From assembly GCA_039198685.1 (NCBI GenBank), contig JBCCTK010000052.1:1-20040 (forward strand): a stretch of DNA of 20,040 nt, written 5' to 3'. Origin of the DNA: UBA5336 sp039198685. Lineage in GTDB: Bacteria; Pseudomonadota; Alphaproteobacteria; Caulobacterales; Hyphomonadaceae. A program made the position numbers and the translations under genes. The notes below the pieces were generated by a model. It ran no database searches. It had not been told where the DNA came from and worked only from the letters and a program-made list of their open reading frames with translations. Each line of letters opens with the position of its first letter. The first letter of the stretch is position 1. Of the stretch, positions 1 through 7,937 are shown piece by piece.

Positions 1-438
1 ATGGGAAATTCGCCCAAGGCATAGGATGACTTCCAGGGCCTTCAGCGAGTCCAGTTCATCAATCAGAAATCGGCGGCAGGTGTTGATCTCCATGGCGGTT
101 GGTTTGTTCTGGGGCGGAACGCACCGCACCGCATTTGTAATCCGAGCATCTTTAAGACTCAGTCCATCGTCGGCTCGTTTGCCATAATCGCCTTCGGAAA
201 ACCCGAAAGACTCGAGCGTTTGGTAGAGCAGGTCACCGGCCCAGTCGCCCGTAAAGGGGCGTCCTGTCCGATTGGCCCCGGTCAGTCCAGGCGCCAAGCC
301 GACTATAAGCAGCTTTGCGTCAACGGAGCCAAAGGCGGGTACAGCGCCATTGAACCAGTCAGGATTGTCAGCTTTGGAATCGCGCCGAAAGTCACTCAAC
401 CGAGGACAGAGTGTGCACTCCCGGTGCGGCTCGGTCAC
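1..438 (-). CDS. Uracil-DNA glycosylase, family 4/5 Fe-S type (partial, C-terminus outside window)
   Basis: Removes uracil from DNA as the first step of base excision repair. The visible 146 residues have an N-terminal C8-x2-C11 pair in CTLCPRL and two further cysteines, C106 and C121, which together fit the four ligands of the 4Fe-4S cluster of family 4/5 enzymes. The active-site motif is GLAPG (47-51), closer to family 5 (UDGb) than to the GEAPG typical of family 4, and is followed by GRPFTGDWAG (59-68). The start is GTG at 438: the in-frame TAA of the upstream NYN gene lies only one codon before it, and GAGGA sits 7 nt upstream. The gene runs off the left edge, so the C-terminal substrate-recognition motif is not seen. 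It follows the NYN gene after 3 nt and is surely co-transcribed. The general UDG call is firm; family 5 rather than 4 is likely. Confidence 0.88.
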   Translation of the reverse strand, partial: MTEPHRECTLCPRLSDFRRDSKADNPDWFNGAVPAFGSVDAKLLIVGLAPGLTGANRTGRPFTGDWAGDLLYQTLESFGFSEGDYGKRADDGLSLKDARITNAVRCVPPQNKPTAMEINTCRRFLIDELDSLKALEVILCLGRISH

Positions 439-441
439 GTA

Positions 442-1017
442 TTAGTCCTCATCATCCATGTCATAGGAGTCTTCGCGGTCGTTTTCCCGGCGCGGGCGGG
501 CAATCAGCTCTGCCATGTCCTGAAGATCGACAAACGCATCAGCCTCACGGCGCAGATCATCCGCAGCCATTGGGGGTTGGGACTTGACCGTCGATATGAC
601 TGTGACACGCACGCCACGTTGCTTAAGGGCGGCGATCAAAACACGAAAATCACCTTCGCCGGAAAAGAGAACGGCATGGTCAATCCGGTCTGCGACCGCA
701 AGCATATCAACCGCGATCTCGACGTTCATATTGCCCCTTACTCGCCGGCGGCCTTCGCGATCTGTATACTCCTTGGCAGGCTTCTTGATGACGTTGAAAC
801 CGTTATAGGTCAGCCAATCGACCAAAGGGCGAATGGGAGAATAGTCGTCATTCTCCAGCAGTGTTGTGTAATAGTTTGCGCGAAGGAGACGACCTTTCTT
901 ACGAAATTCATCAAGAACTTTTCTGAAGTCGATCTCGAGATTCAGCCCGCGCGCCGCAGAATATAGATTTGCACCGTCAATGAAGAGGGCCAGGCGCTCA
1001 TCTTTGTAAAATGCCAT
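442..1017 (-). CDS. NYN domain protein (LabA/DUF88 family), putative ribonuclease
   Basis: A 191-residue protein of the NYN family (PIN-like fold), whose characterised members are metal-dependent ribonucleases; the substrate here is unknown. LFIDGANLY (11-19) holds the first acidic residue D14. E100 and D104 in MNVEIAVDML and D123 in SGEGDF (119-124) complete the expected acidic set. TVKSQPPMAADDLRREAD (143-160) is typical of the alphaproteobacterial subgroup. The tail from about residue 173 is highly charged and acidic (ending DMDDED). The ATG at 1017 is chosen because it gives the usual family N-terminus (MAFYKDERLALF); an upstream extension would run into the rpoZ leader. It is divergent from rpoZ and followed by the UDG gene. 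No strong Shine-Dalgarno sequence is visible. Family assignment is firm; function is inferred. Confidence 0.9.
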   Translation of the reverse strand: MAFYKDERLALFIDGANLYSAARGLNLEIDFRKVLDEFRKKGRLLRANYYTTLLENDDYSPIRPLVDWLTYNGFNVIKKPAKEYTDREGRRRVRGNMNVEIAVDMLAVADRIDHAVLFSGEGDFRVLIAALKQRGVRVTVISTVKSQPPMAADDLRREADAFVDLQDMAELIARPRRENDREDSYDMDDED

Positions 1018-1035
1018 TGAAGTGTTCCAACTCGG

Positions 1036-1041
1036 TATAAT
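1036..1041 (+). promoter_or_regulatory. Candidate -10 element (TATAAT) for the rpoZ operon
   Basis: A perfect TATAAT lies in the divergent gap between the NYN gene and rpoZ. No good -35 hexamer is found at 16-18 nt; TTGAAG at 1017-1022 leaves only 13 nt. If used, transcription would begin near 1048 and give rpoZ a leader of about 110 nt. The assignment rests on the hexamer and its position only. Confidence 0.4.
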
Positions 1042-1085
1042 CCCCACCGCTCTGGTTTCTTCCATTCCGCCTAAACGAGGCTGCC

Positions 1086-1142
1086 ATGGACCGCAAGTCA
1101 CTGTTGCAAGCGCGAAGAGCCCAGCGTATGAAGGACGGCTAA
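1086..1142 (+). CDS. Possible 18-codon leader ORF upstream of rpoZ
   Basis: ATG at 1086 opens 18 codons rich in Arg, Lys and Gln (MDRKSLLQARRAQRMKDG), ending at TAA 1140-1142. GAGG at 1077-1080 stands 5 nt before the ATG as a plausible ribosome binding site, and the rpoZ Shine-Dalgarno AGGAGA (1144-1149) begins 1 nt after the stop. It would lie inside the transcript started by the TATAAT at 1036. I do not recognise the peptide. It may be a real leader or a chance ORF; only conservation between relatives could tell. Confidence 0.22.
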   Translation: MDRKSLLQARRAQRMKDG

Positions 1143-1158
1143 CAGGAGATCGGACTTT

Positions 1159-1509
1159 ATGGCGCGCGTTACCGTCGAAGATTGCATCGAAGAAATCCCA
1201 AATCGCTTTGAGCTGGTTCTCATGGCGGCCCACCGGGCACGTATGATACGTGAGGGCTCTCCGCTCACCGTCGACCGCGATAACGATAAGGACCCAGTGG
1301 TGGCCCTCCGTGAAATCGCCGATACGAGCGTTGATTTGAAAATCGTCAAAGAGTCTCTTGTATCGAGTCTCCAGGAGCTAAGCCCGGGCGAAGACGTGGA
1401 GCGCGAAGAGGACCGCCTGGCCCTGGAGTCAGGTCCAACAGCCACCGAGGACGACGTTATGCGTGCCTACCAGGCTGAGCTGGAATCCGGGCGTGACGAT
1501 CGGATGTAG
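1159..1509 (+). CDS. rpoZ: DNA-directed RNA polymerase omega subunit
   Basis: Omega is the small subunit that helps beta-prime fold and assemble into RNA polymerase. The N-terminus (MARVTVEDCIEEIPNRFEL) and the following LVLMAAHRAR helix are the conserved omega core, and DNDKDPVVALREIAD is typical. At 116 residues it has the long acidic tail usual in alphaproteobacteria, against about 90 residues in E. coli. AGGAGA at 1144-1149 lies 9 nt before the ATG and fixes the start. It is the first large gene of the plus-strand housekeeping operon, followed closely by the (p)ppGpp enzyme gene. This pairing of omega with rsh/spoT is widespread in proteobacteria. The assignment is secure. Confidence 0.96.
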   Translation: MARVTVEDCIEEIPNRFELVLMAAHRARMIREGSPLTVDRDNDKDPVVALREIADTSVDLKIVKESLVSSLQELSPGEDVEREEDRLALESGPTATEDDVMRAYQAELESGRDDRM

Positions 1510-1565
1510 CGTTGAACGGTGCGGCGAGTAGTCTCCTCAGCCTCGCCCGCCCTGCACCGCAGGGC

Positions 1566-3755
1566 ATGCGCAGCAACGACCAGGGTCCGCTTTCACGCCA
1601 AGCGTTGATCGAACGCGTTCGCGCTTATCATCCCGGTTTGGATGAGGCGCTTCTCTCTAAGGCTTACGACTTTGCGAAGCTCCACCATGGGGAGCAACTT
1701 CGCGCCTCGGGCGATCCTTATTATTCCCATCCCATTGCGGTGGCTGACCTGCTGGTTCAGGTTCGCCTCGACGAAGCGACCATTATTGCGGGTCTTCTCC
1801 ATGACGTCGTCGAAGACACTGAGGTCTCGATTGGCGAAATCAGAGAGCGGTTTGGTGGTAATGTTGCCGATCTGGTCAATGGCGTAACAAAGCTCACGCG
1901 CCTGGAATATCGAAGCGAAGAGACCAAGCAGGCCGAGAACTTTCAGAAGTTCATTTTGGCCATGGTCAACGATATCCGTGTGCTGTTGGTGAAGCTGGCA
2001 GACCGGCTGCATAATATGCGCACAATCCATCACCTGAAGAAGCCGGAAAAGCGCCAGCGGATATCGCGTGAGACGATGGAAATCTATGCGCCACTTGCCC
2101 GGCGGGTCGGGCTCTATCATGTGGCTTCCGAGTTAGAAGACCTGGCCTTTGAACAGCTTAATCCCCAGGCCCGCGAAGCAATGACCCTGCGGCTTCAGCA
2201 GCTTGAAGCGGAAAACCACGTAGATCTCCAGCGGATCCGAGAGGACCTCCACGCAATTGTGGACGCCGCCGATATCCGCTGCAGGATCAAAGGACGTCGC
2301 AAAACCCCTTACTCGATCTGGCGTAAGTTAGAGCGCAAGCAGATTTCCTTTCGCGATGTTGCCGACATATTCGCATTTCGAGTGATCATCGAAGGCGATA
2401 TCTCAGAGTGTTATCGCACGCTGGGTACTCTCCATACACTTTGGGCCTGCCTGCCAGATCGGTTTCGCGATTACATTTCGGTCCCTAAACAAAATGGCTA
2501 TCGGTCGCTGCATACTACGGTGCGTGCGTCAGGCAATCGCCGAGTTGAACTCCAGATCCGCACCGAGGAGATGGACGAAAGCGCTGAGAACGGCGTCGCA
2601 GCCCATTGGAACTACAAAAACAGCCAGTATGGGCTCGATCTGGAAGCCGCACGCAAAGCTGGATTGGATCCGGAGGCGAACCTGCGCGCCTTTGCCGATC
2701 TAATCCAGCATGAAGCGGATCCAGGAGAGTTTCTCGAGCATGCCAAGCTGGAGATGTACCGGGAGAATGTTTTCACCTTTACGCCGAAAGGGCGCCTCAT
2801 TCGACTCCCTAAGGGCGCGATGCCGCTGGATTTCGCCTATGAAGTTCACACGGCGATTGGCAATACATGTATTGGGGCACGTGTAAATGGTGAGAAACGC
2901 TCCCTGCGGACAGAACTCGCCAACGGCGATGTAGTCGACATCATCCGGGGGCGGGAAGAGCGCGCCCCTACGGGATGGGAAGCTCTCACGGTGACTGCTC
3001 GGGCCAGGGCGGCCCAAAGGCGGCTGGCCCGCGATCGAGAGACCCAGGATTTCTGCCGCCTGGGCCATGACCTTATCCGCAAGGCGCTGCGTCAGGCAGA
3101 TATCGATCCGGTTGGGGTCCGAATGGACCAGAGCGCGGAGCGGGCTGGCTTTGAGTCTTCAGACGCTTTGGCCGTCGCGGTTGGCAATGGCAGCTATTCG
3201 ACCAGAGACCTCATCCAAGCTGTATTTCCCGGCTATGAACCAGACCTGACAAGCGACCCCTCAAAGATGCCACTTGATGATCAACACGCAGACCGGCTGG
3301 TTGCCGGCGAGGCATTGACGCCGGGCGTGACGCTTCACCTTGGGCAGTGTTGCATGCCTGTACCTGGAGAGCGCATTCTCGGCATCCGAGAGCACGGGCG
3401 AGGACTGGTGGTGCATACAATCGGGTGTAACCGGCTGGCCGCATATGACGACCGGCCTGAACTGTGGGTGGACCTGGAGTGGACCGAACTCGCCAAGACG
3501 GGCGCTGTTGCCGTAGCGCGGATACGGGTGACTGCGGTGAATCAGAAGGGGGTTCTCGCGATGCTCTGCACGGCTGTGGCCCAGGCCAATGGCAACATCA
3601 TCGCCATCGCCACAGGGCGGCGTGCTGAGGAGTTTATTGATCTGGACGTCGACATCGAAGTGGAAGACATCAAACGAATGACACAGATCCTGGCGGCCCT
3701 CAGGTCTTTGGCCGTCGTTGACGCTGCGGTGCGTGTCCAGGGAGACCAAGCGTGA
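1566..3755 (+). CDS. rsh: Bifunctional (p)ppGpp synthetase/hydrolase (Rsh, SpoT/RelA homologue)
   Basis: Makes (p)ppGpp from ATP and GTP/GDP and hydrolyses it, setting the stringent response. From the ATG the protein is 729 residues, normal for long Rsh enzymes. The domains in order are: an HD hydrolase with H79-D80 in LLHDVVEDT and KLADRLHNMR near 143-152; a synthetase with YSIWRKL, DYISVPKQNGYRSLHTTV and E328 in VELQIRT; a TGS domain (about 401-461); a conserved Cys pair C595-C596 in GQCCMPVPGERILG; and a C-terminal ACT domain (about 648-725). Both catalytic halves look intact, so it should be bifunctional. The start is uncertain. ATG 1566 gives the usual N-terminus, while TTG 1512 would add 18 residues and begin 2 nt after rpoZ; neither has a strong ribosome binding site. 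The 3' end overlaps pyrE by 4 nt (GTGA). Confidence 0.95.
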   Translation: MRSNDQGPLSRQALIERVRAYHPGLDEALLSKAYDFAKLHHGEQLRASGDPYYSHPIAVADLLVQVRLDEATIIAGLLHDVVEDTEVSIGEIRERFGGNVADLVNGVTKLTRLEYRSEETKQAENFQKFILAMVNDIRVLLVKLADRLHNMRTIHHLKKPEKRQRISRETMEIYAPLARRVGLYHVASELEDLAFEQLNPQAREAMTLRLQQLEAENHVDLQRIREDLHAIVDAADIRCRIKGRRKTPYSIWRKLERKQISFRDVADIFAFRVIIEGDISECYRTLGTLHTLWACLPDRFRDYISVPKQNGYRSLHTTVRASGNRRVELQIRTEEMDESAENGVAAHWNYKNSQYGLDLEAARKAGLDPEANLRAFADLIQHEADPGEFLEHAKLEMYRENVFTFTPKGRLIRLPKGAMPLDFAYEVHTAIGNTCIGARVNGEKRSLRTELANGDVVDIIRGREERAPTGWEALTVTARARAAQRRLARDRETQDFCRLGHDLIRKALRQADIDPVGVRMDQSAERAGFESSDALAVAVGNGSYSTRDLIQAVFPGYEPDLTSDPSKMPLDDQHADRLVAGEALTPGVTLHLGQCCMPVPGERILGIREHGRGLVVHTIGCNRLAAYDDRPELWVDLEWTELAKTGAVAVARIRVTAVNQKGVLAMLCTAVAQANGNIIAIATGRRAEEFIDLDVDIEVEDIKRMTQILAALRSLAVVDAAVRVQGDQA

Positions 3756-4333
3756 CCCGTGACGACGTTCTTGAAGTTTTCAGCGAGTCCGGGGCGCTTT
3801 TGCGGGGCCATTTTATTTTGTCATCGGGTCGACGCAGCCCCGTATTTCTGCAGAAAGCTTTGGTTTTTTCCAATCCACAGAATTCGGAACGTTTGTGTCG
3901 CGCCCTCGCCGATCAAGTGACGATGGCGTTCGGAAAAATAGATGTTGTGGCGGGACCCGCCGTGGGCGGGATTATACCGGGATATGAAACGGCTCGCCAG
4001 CTAGGCGCCCGGGCCGTATTTGCCGAGCGGGTGGATGGCGTACTGACCTTTCGCAGAGGCTTTTCGGTGTCCGAGGGTGAGCGGGTTTTGATTTGCGAAG
4101 ATATTGTTACCACGGGGCTCTCGTTTCGTGAGACAGTTGAATCCCTCAGTCATCTACCGGGTGAAATCGTCGGTGGCGCATGCATCATTGACCGCTCCAA
4201 TGGAAGCGCGGATGTGGGATGTGAACTGGTTGCCCTCGCATCGGTGGATTTTCCGGATTATGCCGCAGACGATCTACCTGAGGCTCTGGCTGCTATTGAG
4301 CCGATAAAGCCAGGCAGCCGGGGGCTGGCATGA
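3752..4333 (+). CDS. pyrE: Orotate phosphoribosyltransferase
   Basis: Transfers phosphoribose from PRPP to orotate, forming OMP in de novo pyrimidine synthesis. The 193-residue protein has the OPRTase N-terminus with HFILSSGRRSPVFLQK (20-35), the GPAVGGIIPG loop (68-77), and the type I PRPP-binding motif VLICEDIVTTGLS (112-124) with its acidic pair E116-D117. Length and motif order match the alphaproteobacterial form of PyrE. The start is GTG at 3752, overlapping the rsh stop as GTGA, which suggests translational coupling. The 3' end overlaps pdxJ by 4 nt. PyrE beside rsh and pdxJ is a usual alphaproteobacterial arrangement. Confidence is high. Confidence 0.95.
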   Translation: MTRDDVLEVFSESGALLRGHFILSSGRRSPVFLQKALVFSNPQNSERLCRALADQVTMAFGKIDVVAGPAVGGIIPGYETARQLGARAVFAERVDGVLTFRRGFSVSEGERVLICEDIVTTGLSFRETVESLSHLPGEIVGGACIIDRSNGSADVGCELVALASVDFPDYAADDLPEALAAIEPIKPGSRGLA

Positions 4334-5076
4334 TGCCGGACCGCCTTCGGCTCGGCGTGAATATTGATCATGTTGCGACGGTTCGAAACGCGCGCGGTGG
4401 CGATCACCCTGACCCGGTGCGTGCAGCAAAGCTGGCTGCAGAGGCCGGCGCCGACGGAATAACGATTCATTTGCGTGAAGATCGCCGCCATATCATGGAT
4501 GATGACCTCAAGCGCATCCGCGAAGCCAGTGAACTGCCGATCAATTTGGAAATGGCCGCTACAGACGAGATGCTGGGTATCGCACTCAGTTACCGGCCTG
4601 AGACCAGCATGTTTGTGCCCGAGAAACGTGAAGAGCGTACGACGGAAGGTGGACTGAACCCGGCGCGAGAACACAATAAGCTTGCGCCCATGGTGCGCGC
4701 GCTGCGGGAAAATGGCAGCCGAGTGTCTCTTTTTATCGAGCCCGATCCAGTCCAACTGGCGGCCGCCAAGGCCATGGAAGTCGATATTTGCGAATTCCAT
4801 ACGGGTCGATTTGTTGAGTTGTTTCAGGCGGGCGACGAAGCCCTTGCGGCCCTGGAGTGCGAGCGGATCGCAACGGCCGCAAGACAGGCCGTCGCCATGG
4901 GCATTGAACCCCAAGCAGGTCATGGCTTGTCTTTTGATACGGTCAGGCCAATCGCGGCAATAGAAGAACTGACTGAACTCAACATCGGTCACTTTCTAAT
5001 GGGAGAAGCAATATTTATTGGCCTCGGAGAAGCCGTAAGGCGCATGCGTGAATTGATGGATGAGGCCCGTTCATGA
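4330..5076 (+). CDS. pdxJ: Pyridoxine 5'-phosphate synthase
   Basis: Condenses 1-deoxyxylulose 5-phosphate with 3-amino-2-oxopropyl phosphate to give pyridoxine 5'-phosphate, the ring-forming step of the DXP-dependent vitamin B6 route. The 248-residue TIM-barrel protein shows NIDHVATVRNARG (11-23), DGITIHLREDRRHI (42-55), NLEMA (72-76), EFHTG (155-159) and AGHGL near 195, all family hallmarks. ELNIGHFLMGEAIFIGL near the C-terminus is the phosphate-binding end. The start ATG overlaps the pyrE stop (ATGA); a second ATG directly follows at 4333 and could serve instead. The 3' end overlaps acpS by 4 nt. PdxJ next to AcpS is among the most conserved gene pairs in proteobacteria. Confidence 0.96.
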   Translation: MMPDRLRLGVNIDHVATVRNARGGDHPDPVRAAKLAAEAGADGITIHLREDRRHIMDDDLKRIREASELPINLEMAATDEMLGIALSYRPETSMFVPEKREERTTEGGLNPAREHNKLAPMVRALRENGSRVSLFIEPDPVQLAAAKAMEVDICEFHTGRFVELFQAGDEALAALECERIATAARQAVAMGIEPQAGHGLSFDTVRPIAAIEELTELNIGHFLMGEAIFIGLGEAVRRMRELMDEARS

Positions 5077-5486
5077 TTGTCGGGCTCGGCCAGGACATGT
5101 GCAATATTGAACGCATCGAGAAAACGCTTGATCGCTTCGGAGAACGGTTTGTCCATCGTGTGTTTACACCGGTTGAGATTGCCAAGGCGGAGAAGCGTCG
5201 GCGGCGCGCTGAAACCTATGCGAAACGTTTTGCAGCCAAGGAAGCCTGCGCGAAGGCGCTCGGGACGGGTGTTCCGAGACGTGGCGTGCATTGGAAACAT
5301 ATGGGGGTGGTGAACCTGCCGACAGGTAAGCCGACCATGGATCTGACCGGCGGCGCAGCGACTCGTTTAACGGCTATGATTGAGCCAGGGCTTCTGCCCC
5401 TCATTCACCTGACTATTACAGATGACTATCCTTGGGCCCAGGCCATGGTGATTATTGAGGCCGTTCCAAACAGGTCAGATGCATGA
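5073..5486 (+). CDS. acpS: Holo-[acyl-carrier-protein] synthase
   Basis: Transfers 4'-phosphopantetheine from CoA to apo-ACP, activating it for fatty acid synthesis. The 137-residue protein has the metal-binding Asp D8 in VGLGQDM and E57 in KRFAAKEACAKALGTG (51-66), the two signature regions of the AcpS type. FVHRVFTPVEIAKAE (26-40) is also typical. The Gln before D8 is less usual than Ser, Thr or Val but does not affect the metal ligand. It overlaps pdxJ by 4 nt (ATGA) and rnc by 4 nt (ATGA). The direct fusion to rnc is odd, because a signal peptidase gene normally stands between them in alphaproteobacteria. Assignment is secure. Confidence 0.95.
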   Translation: MIVGLGQDMCNIERIEKTLDRFGERFVHRVFTPVEIAKAEKRRRRAETYAKRFAAKEACAKALGTGVPRRGVHWKHMGVVNLPTGKPTMDLTGGAATRLTAMIEPGLLPLIHLTITDDYPWAQAMVIIEAVPNRSDA

Positions 5487-6241
5487 AGCCCGCCCAAAGT
5501 AAACGGACGCGATTGAGAGCCAAGGCGCAGCCGAAGGGGCCGCAATTGTCTGACGTCGCGTTTGATGCCATTTGCGCGGCGCTGGGCTATACGTTCAAGG
5601 ACCGTGACCTGCTGACACGTGCGTTCACCCATCCCAGTGCGCTGCCACCTGGCGATCCTGGACTGTCGTCAAACCAACGTCTTGAGTTTCTAGGGGACCG
5701 GGTCCTTGGCCTGGTCATCGCCGAGCGCCTCTTCACCCGAAGGCGCTCCGAACGGGAAGGGCACCTGGCGCCGAGATTGAACCGGTTGGTCAGCAAGAAA
5801 GCCTGCGCGGAAGCCACGCGCCATGTCGGCCTTGGGAAGTTCGTGCTGATGTCACCCCATGAAATCGAGCAGGGCGGGCGAGAACGCGATACGACGCTGG
5901 GTGATCTGTGCGAGTCGGTTGTCGCTGCGATATATATTGATAGCGGGCTGACCAAGGCGCGGGGGTTCATAGAGAAAGCCTTTGGCCCCCAATTGAATGA
6001 AAAGTCCAAACGGTTGAAAGATCCCAAAAGCTTGCTGCAAGAATGGGCGCAGTCCCACGGTCATGATTTGCCGCGTTATCGCATGTTGGACCGGCGGGGA
6101 CCCGATCACGCGCCCGAATTCGTTGTAAAAGTAGAGATCGGAGACAGTTTGGCTGAGACCGCCATCAATCGCTCGAAGCAAGATGCAGAACGCGCCGCCG
6201 CCCTTAAATTGCTGACCTTGGTAGAACCAAAAGATGGGTAG
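5483..6241 (+). CDS. rnc: Ribonuclease III
   Basis: Endonuclease that cuts double-stranded RNA, processing rRNA precursors and regulating mRNAs. The 252-residue protein has a basic N-terminal extension of about 20 residues, an RNase III domain with the signature NQRLEFLGDRVLGL (64-77, acidic residues E68 and D72) and TLGDLCESVVAAIYID (138-153, with D141 and E144), and a C-terminal double-stranded RNA-binding domain from about 180. The second motif reads GDLCES where ADAFEA is common, but the catalytic Asp and Glu are kept. It overlaps acpS by 4 nt and era by 8 nt. The rnc-era coupling is nearly universal in proteobacteria. Confidence is high. Confidence 0.96.
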   Translation: MKPAQSKRTRLRAKAQPKGPQLSDVAFDAICAALGYTFKDRDLLTRAFTHPSALPPGDPGLSSNQRLEFLGDRVLGLVIAERLFTRRRSEREGHLAPRLNRLVSKKACAEATRHVGLGKFVLMSPHEIEQGGRERDTTLGDLCESVVAAIYIDSGLTKARGFIEKAFGPQLNEKSKRLKDPKSLLQEWAQSHGHDLPRYRMLDRRGPDHAPEFVVKVEIGDSLAETAINRSKQDAERAAALKLLTLVEPKDG

Positions 6242-7178
6242 CGTCGACACGATCCGTAGAGCGGGTTTTGCAGCGATTATTGGGGCGCCAAATGCGGGCA
6301 AGTCGACCCTGGTAAACCGATTGGTTGGTTCGAAAGTGGCGATTGTCACCCACAAGGTCCAAACCACACGCTTCCCCGTGCGTGGGATCGCCCACCATGG
6401 CGACACCCAAATCGTGCTGCTCGATACGCCGGGCATATTCTCAGCGCGCTCACGGCTGGACCGGGCCATGGTCCAATCGGCTTGGGCGGGGGCTGACGAT
6501 GCCGATTGCAGGGTACACCTGGTCGATGCTGCCGCTTGGATAGCGACCGCGCCGAGCCCCGCTCAAGCCAAGTCCATGGAGGATGATCGACGGGTCACCG
6601 AAACATTGAAGCAGCAAGATAAGAAGGCCATTCTGGCGCTGAACAAGATTGACCTGTTCGACCATGCGGAAGTGCTTGCATTGATTGAAGCGTTCAACGC
6701 AAGCGGCGTTTACGATGACATCGTGCCGATCTCGGCAGAAAATGGGGATGGGGTTGAAGGGCTGGCGCAAGTGTTGGCGGAAAGAATGCCCGATGGTGAC
6801 CCACTCTATCCCGAGGACCAAGCCGCTGATCTCCCGATGCGCTTGATGGCGGCGGAGATTACGCGCGAACGACTCATGCTGCGTCTCCATCAAGAATTGC
6901 CGTATCAGCTGACTGTTGAGACGGAGGCGTGGGAGGAGCGCGCGGACAGTTCTGTGAGGGTCCAGCAAGTGATCATTGTAGGCCGAGAGGGTCACAAGGC
7001 CATGGTTCTGGGCAAGGGTGGCAAGGTGGTTCGCGAGATTGGACAGAGTGCACGCGAAGCCATGGGCGAGCTTCTGGGACAAACCGTTCACCTCTTCTTG
7101 TTCGTGAAAGTTGACGCGCGTTGGCAAGAGAAACGGGAGCGCTATGAAGGCTTGGGGCTCGACTTCGACGCCGAATAA
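6234..7178 (+). CDS. era: GTPase Era
   Basis: Ras-like GTPase with a KH domain that binds the 3' end of 16S rRNA and assists 30S subunit maturation. The 314 residues show G1 GAPNAGKST (17-25), G2 QTTRFPVRGI (43-52), G3 DTPG (64-67), G4 NKID (137-140), G5 SAENGDG, and a KH domain with VLGKGGKVVREIG about residues 258-270. Length is slightly above the E. coli protein (301), as is common in alphaproteobacteria. The ATG at 6234 lies inside the last codons of rnc (8-nt overlap), pointing to coupled translation. recO follows after 15 nt. No irregularities were seen. Confidence 0.96.
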   Translation: MGSVDTIRRAGFAAIIGAPNAGKSTLVNRLVGSKVAIVTHKVQTTRFPVRGIAHHGDTQIVLLDTPGIFSARSRLDRAMVQSAWAGADDADCRVHLVDAAAWIATAPSPAQAKSMEDDRRVTETLKQQDKKAILALNKIDLFDHAEVLALIEAFNASGVYDDIVPISAENGDGVEGLAQVLAERMPDGDPLYPEDQAADLPMRLMAAEITRERLMLRLHQELPYQLTVETEAWEERADSSVRVQQVIIVGREGHKAMVLGKGGKVVREIGQSAREAMGELLGQTVHLFLFVKVDARWQEKRERYEGLGLDFDAE

Positions 7179-7193
7179 CCGGTCAATTACGCC

Positions 7194-7937
7194 ATGCAGT
7201 GGACAGATGAGGGCATTGTACTCGGAGGGCGCCGTTTTGGAGAAAGCGGCCTGATTTTGGACGTCTTGACGTCGCAAAAGGGGCGGCGCTCAGGCCTGGT
7301 TTATGGTGGCGCATCGCGAAAAAAGCGCGGCCAATTCGAAGTCGGAAATTCTGTAAACCTTGCCTGGTCTGGCCGCCTCGAAGACCAGCTTGGGCGTTTT
7401 GATGTTGCAGAAGCGACCCGGTCCAGGGCGGCGCTGCTGCTCGATTCCCAATCTGCTTTGCTCGCGATTTCGACCGTCGCGTCGGTCTTGCGCGGCAGCA
7501 TCAATGAAGGCGATGAAGCCGCATCTGCGGTCTACGCACCCAGCCTTTTGATGTTGGATGCTGTTTCTACAAGCGACGTTTGGCCGGCGCTCTATGTTCG
7601 CTGGGAACTTGGTTTGCTCTCAACATTGGGATTCGGCCTCGACCTGGAACAGTGCGCACTGTCCGGTGCCAATGATGGGCTCACCCATGTTTCGCCAAAG
7701 ACAGGTCGTGCGGTACGCGGGTCTGAGGCGGAAGGATATGTCGATCGACTGCTGGCTCTTCCAGCGTTCCTCATAAATGCTTCGGCGCCAGCGCCGGATG
7801 CCGACATCTTGAGCGGGCTTGCCCTGACCGGCCACTTTTTGGAGCAGCGGCTCTTTACCTCTGTCAATCGAACGCTGCCGGAACCGCGTCAGCATTTGGT
7901 CACGATGCTGGCCAAATCAGCAACCGTCACGCCCTGA
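7194..7937 (+). CDS. recO: DNA repair protein RecO
   Basis: RecO acts with RecR to load RecA onto SSB-coated single-stranded DNA in the RecF recombination pathway. The 247-residue protein opens with the OB-fold (MQWTDEGIVLGGRRFGES, then LTSQKGRRSGLVYGGASRKK) and continues with the helical C-terminal domain. LSTLGFGLDLEQCALSGAN and VSPKTGRAV are typical of alphaproteobacterial RecO; a full zinc-binding CxxC set is not visible. It follows era after 15 nt without a clear ribosome binding site of its own, and is the last gene of the tightly packed operon, since a 96-nt gap follows. Confidence 0.93.
   Translation: MQWTDEGIVLGGRRFGESGLILDVLTSQKGRRSGLVYGGASRKKRGQFEVGNSVNLAWSGRLEDQLGRFDVAEATRSRAALLLDSQSALLAISTVASVLRGSINEGDEAASAVYAPSLLMLDAVSTSDVWPALYVRWELGLLSTLGFGLDLEQCALSGANDGLTHVSPKTGRAVRGSEAEGYVDRLLALPAFLINASAPAPDADILSGLALTGHFLEQRLFTSVNRTLPEPRQHLVTMLAKSATVTP

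Noticed and set aside
220..966. Long plus-strand open frame opposite the NYN and UDG genes
   Set aside because: It lies antisense to two well-supported genes, has no recognisable motif, and reads as a shadow of their codon pattern.
1017..1041. TTGAAG paired with TATAAT as a full sigma-70 promoter
   Set aside because: The spacer is 13 nt, too short for normal -35/-10 use; only the -10 element was kept.
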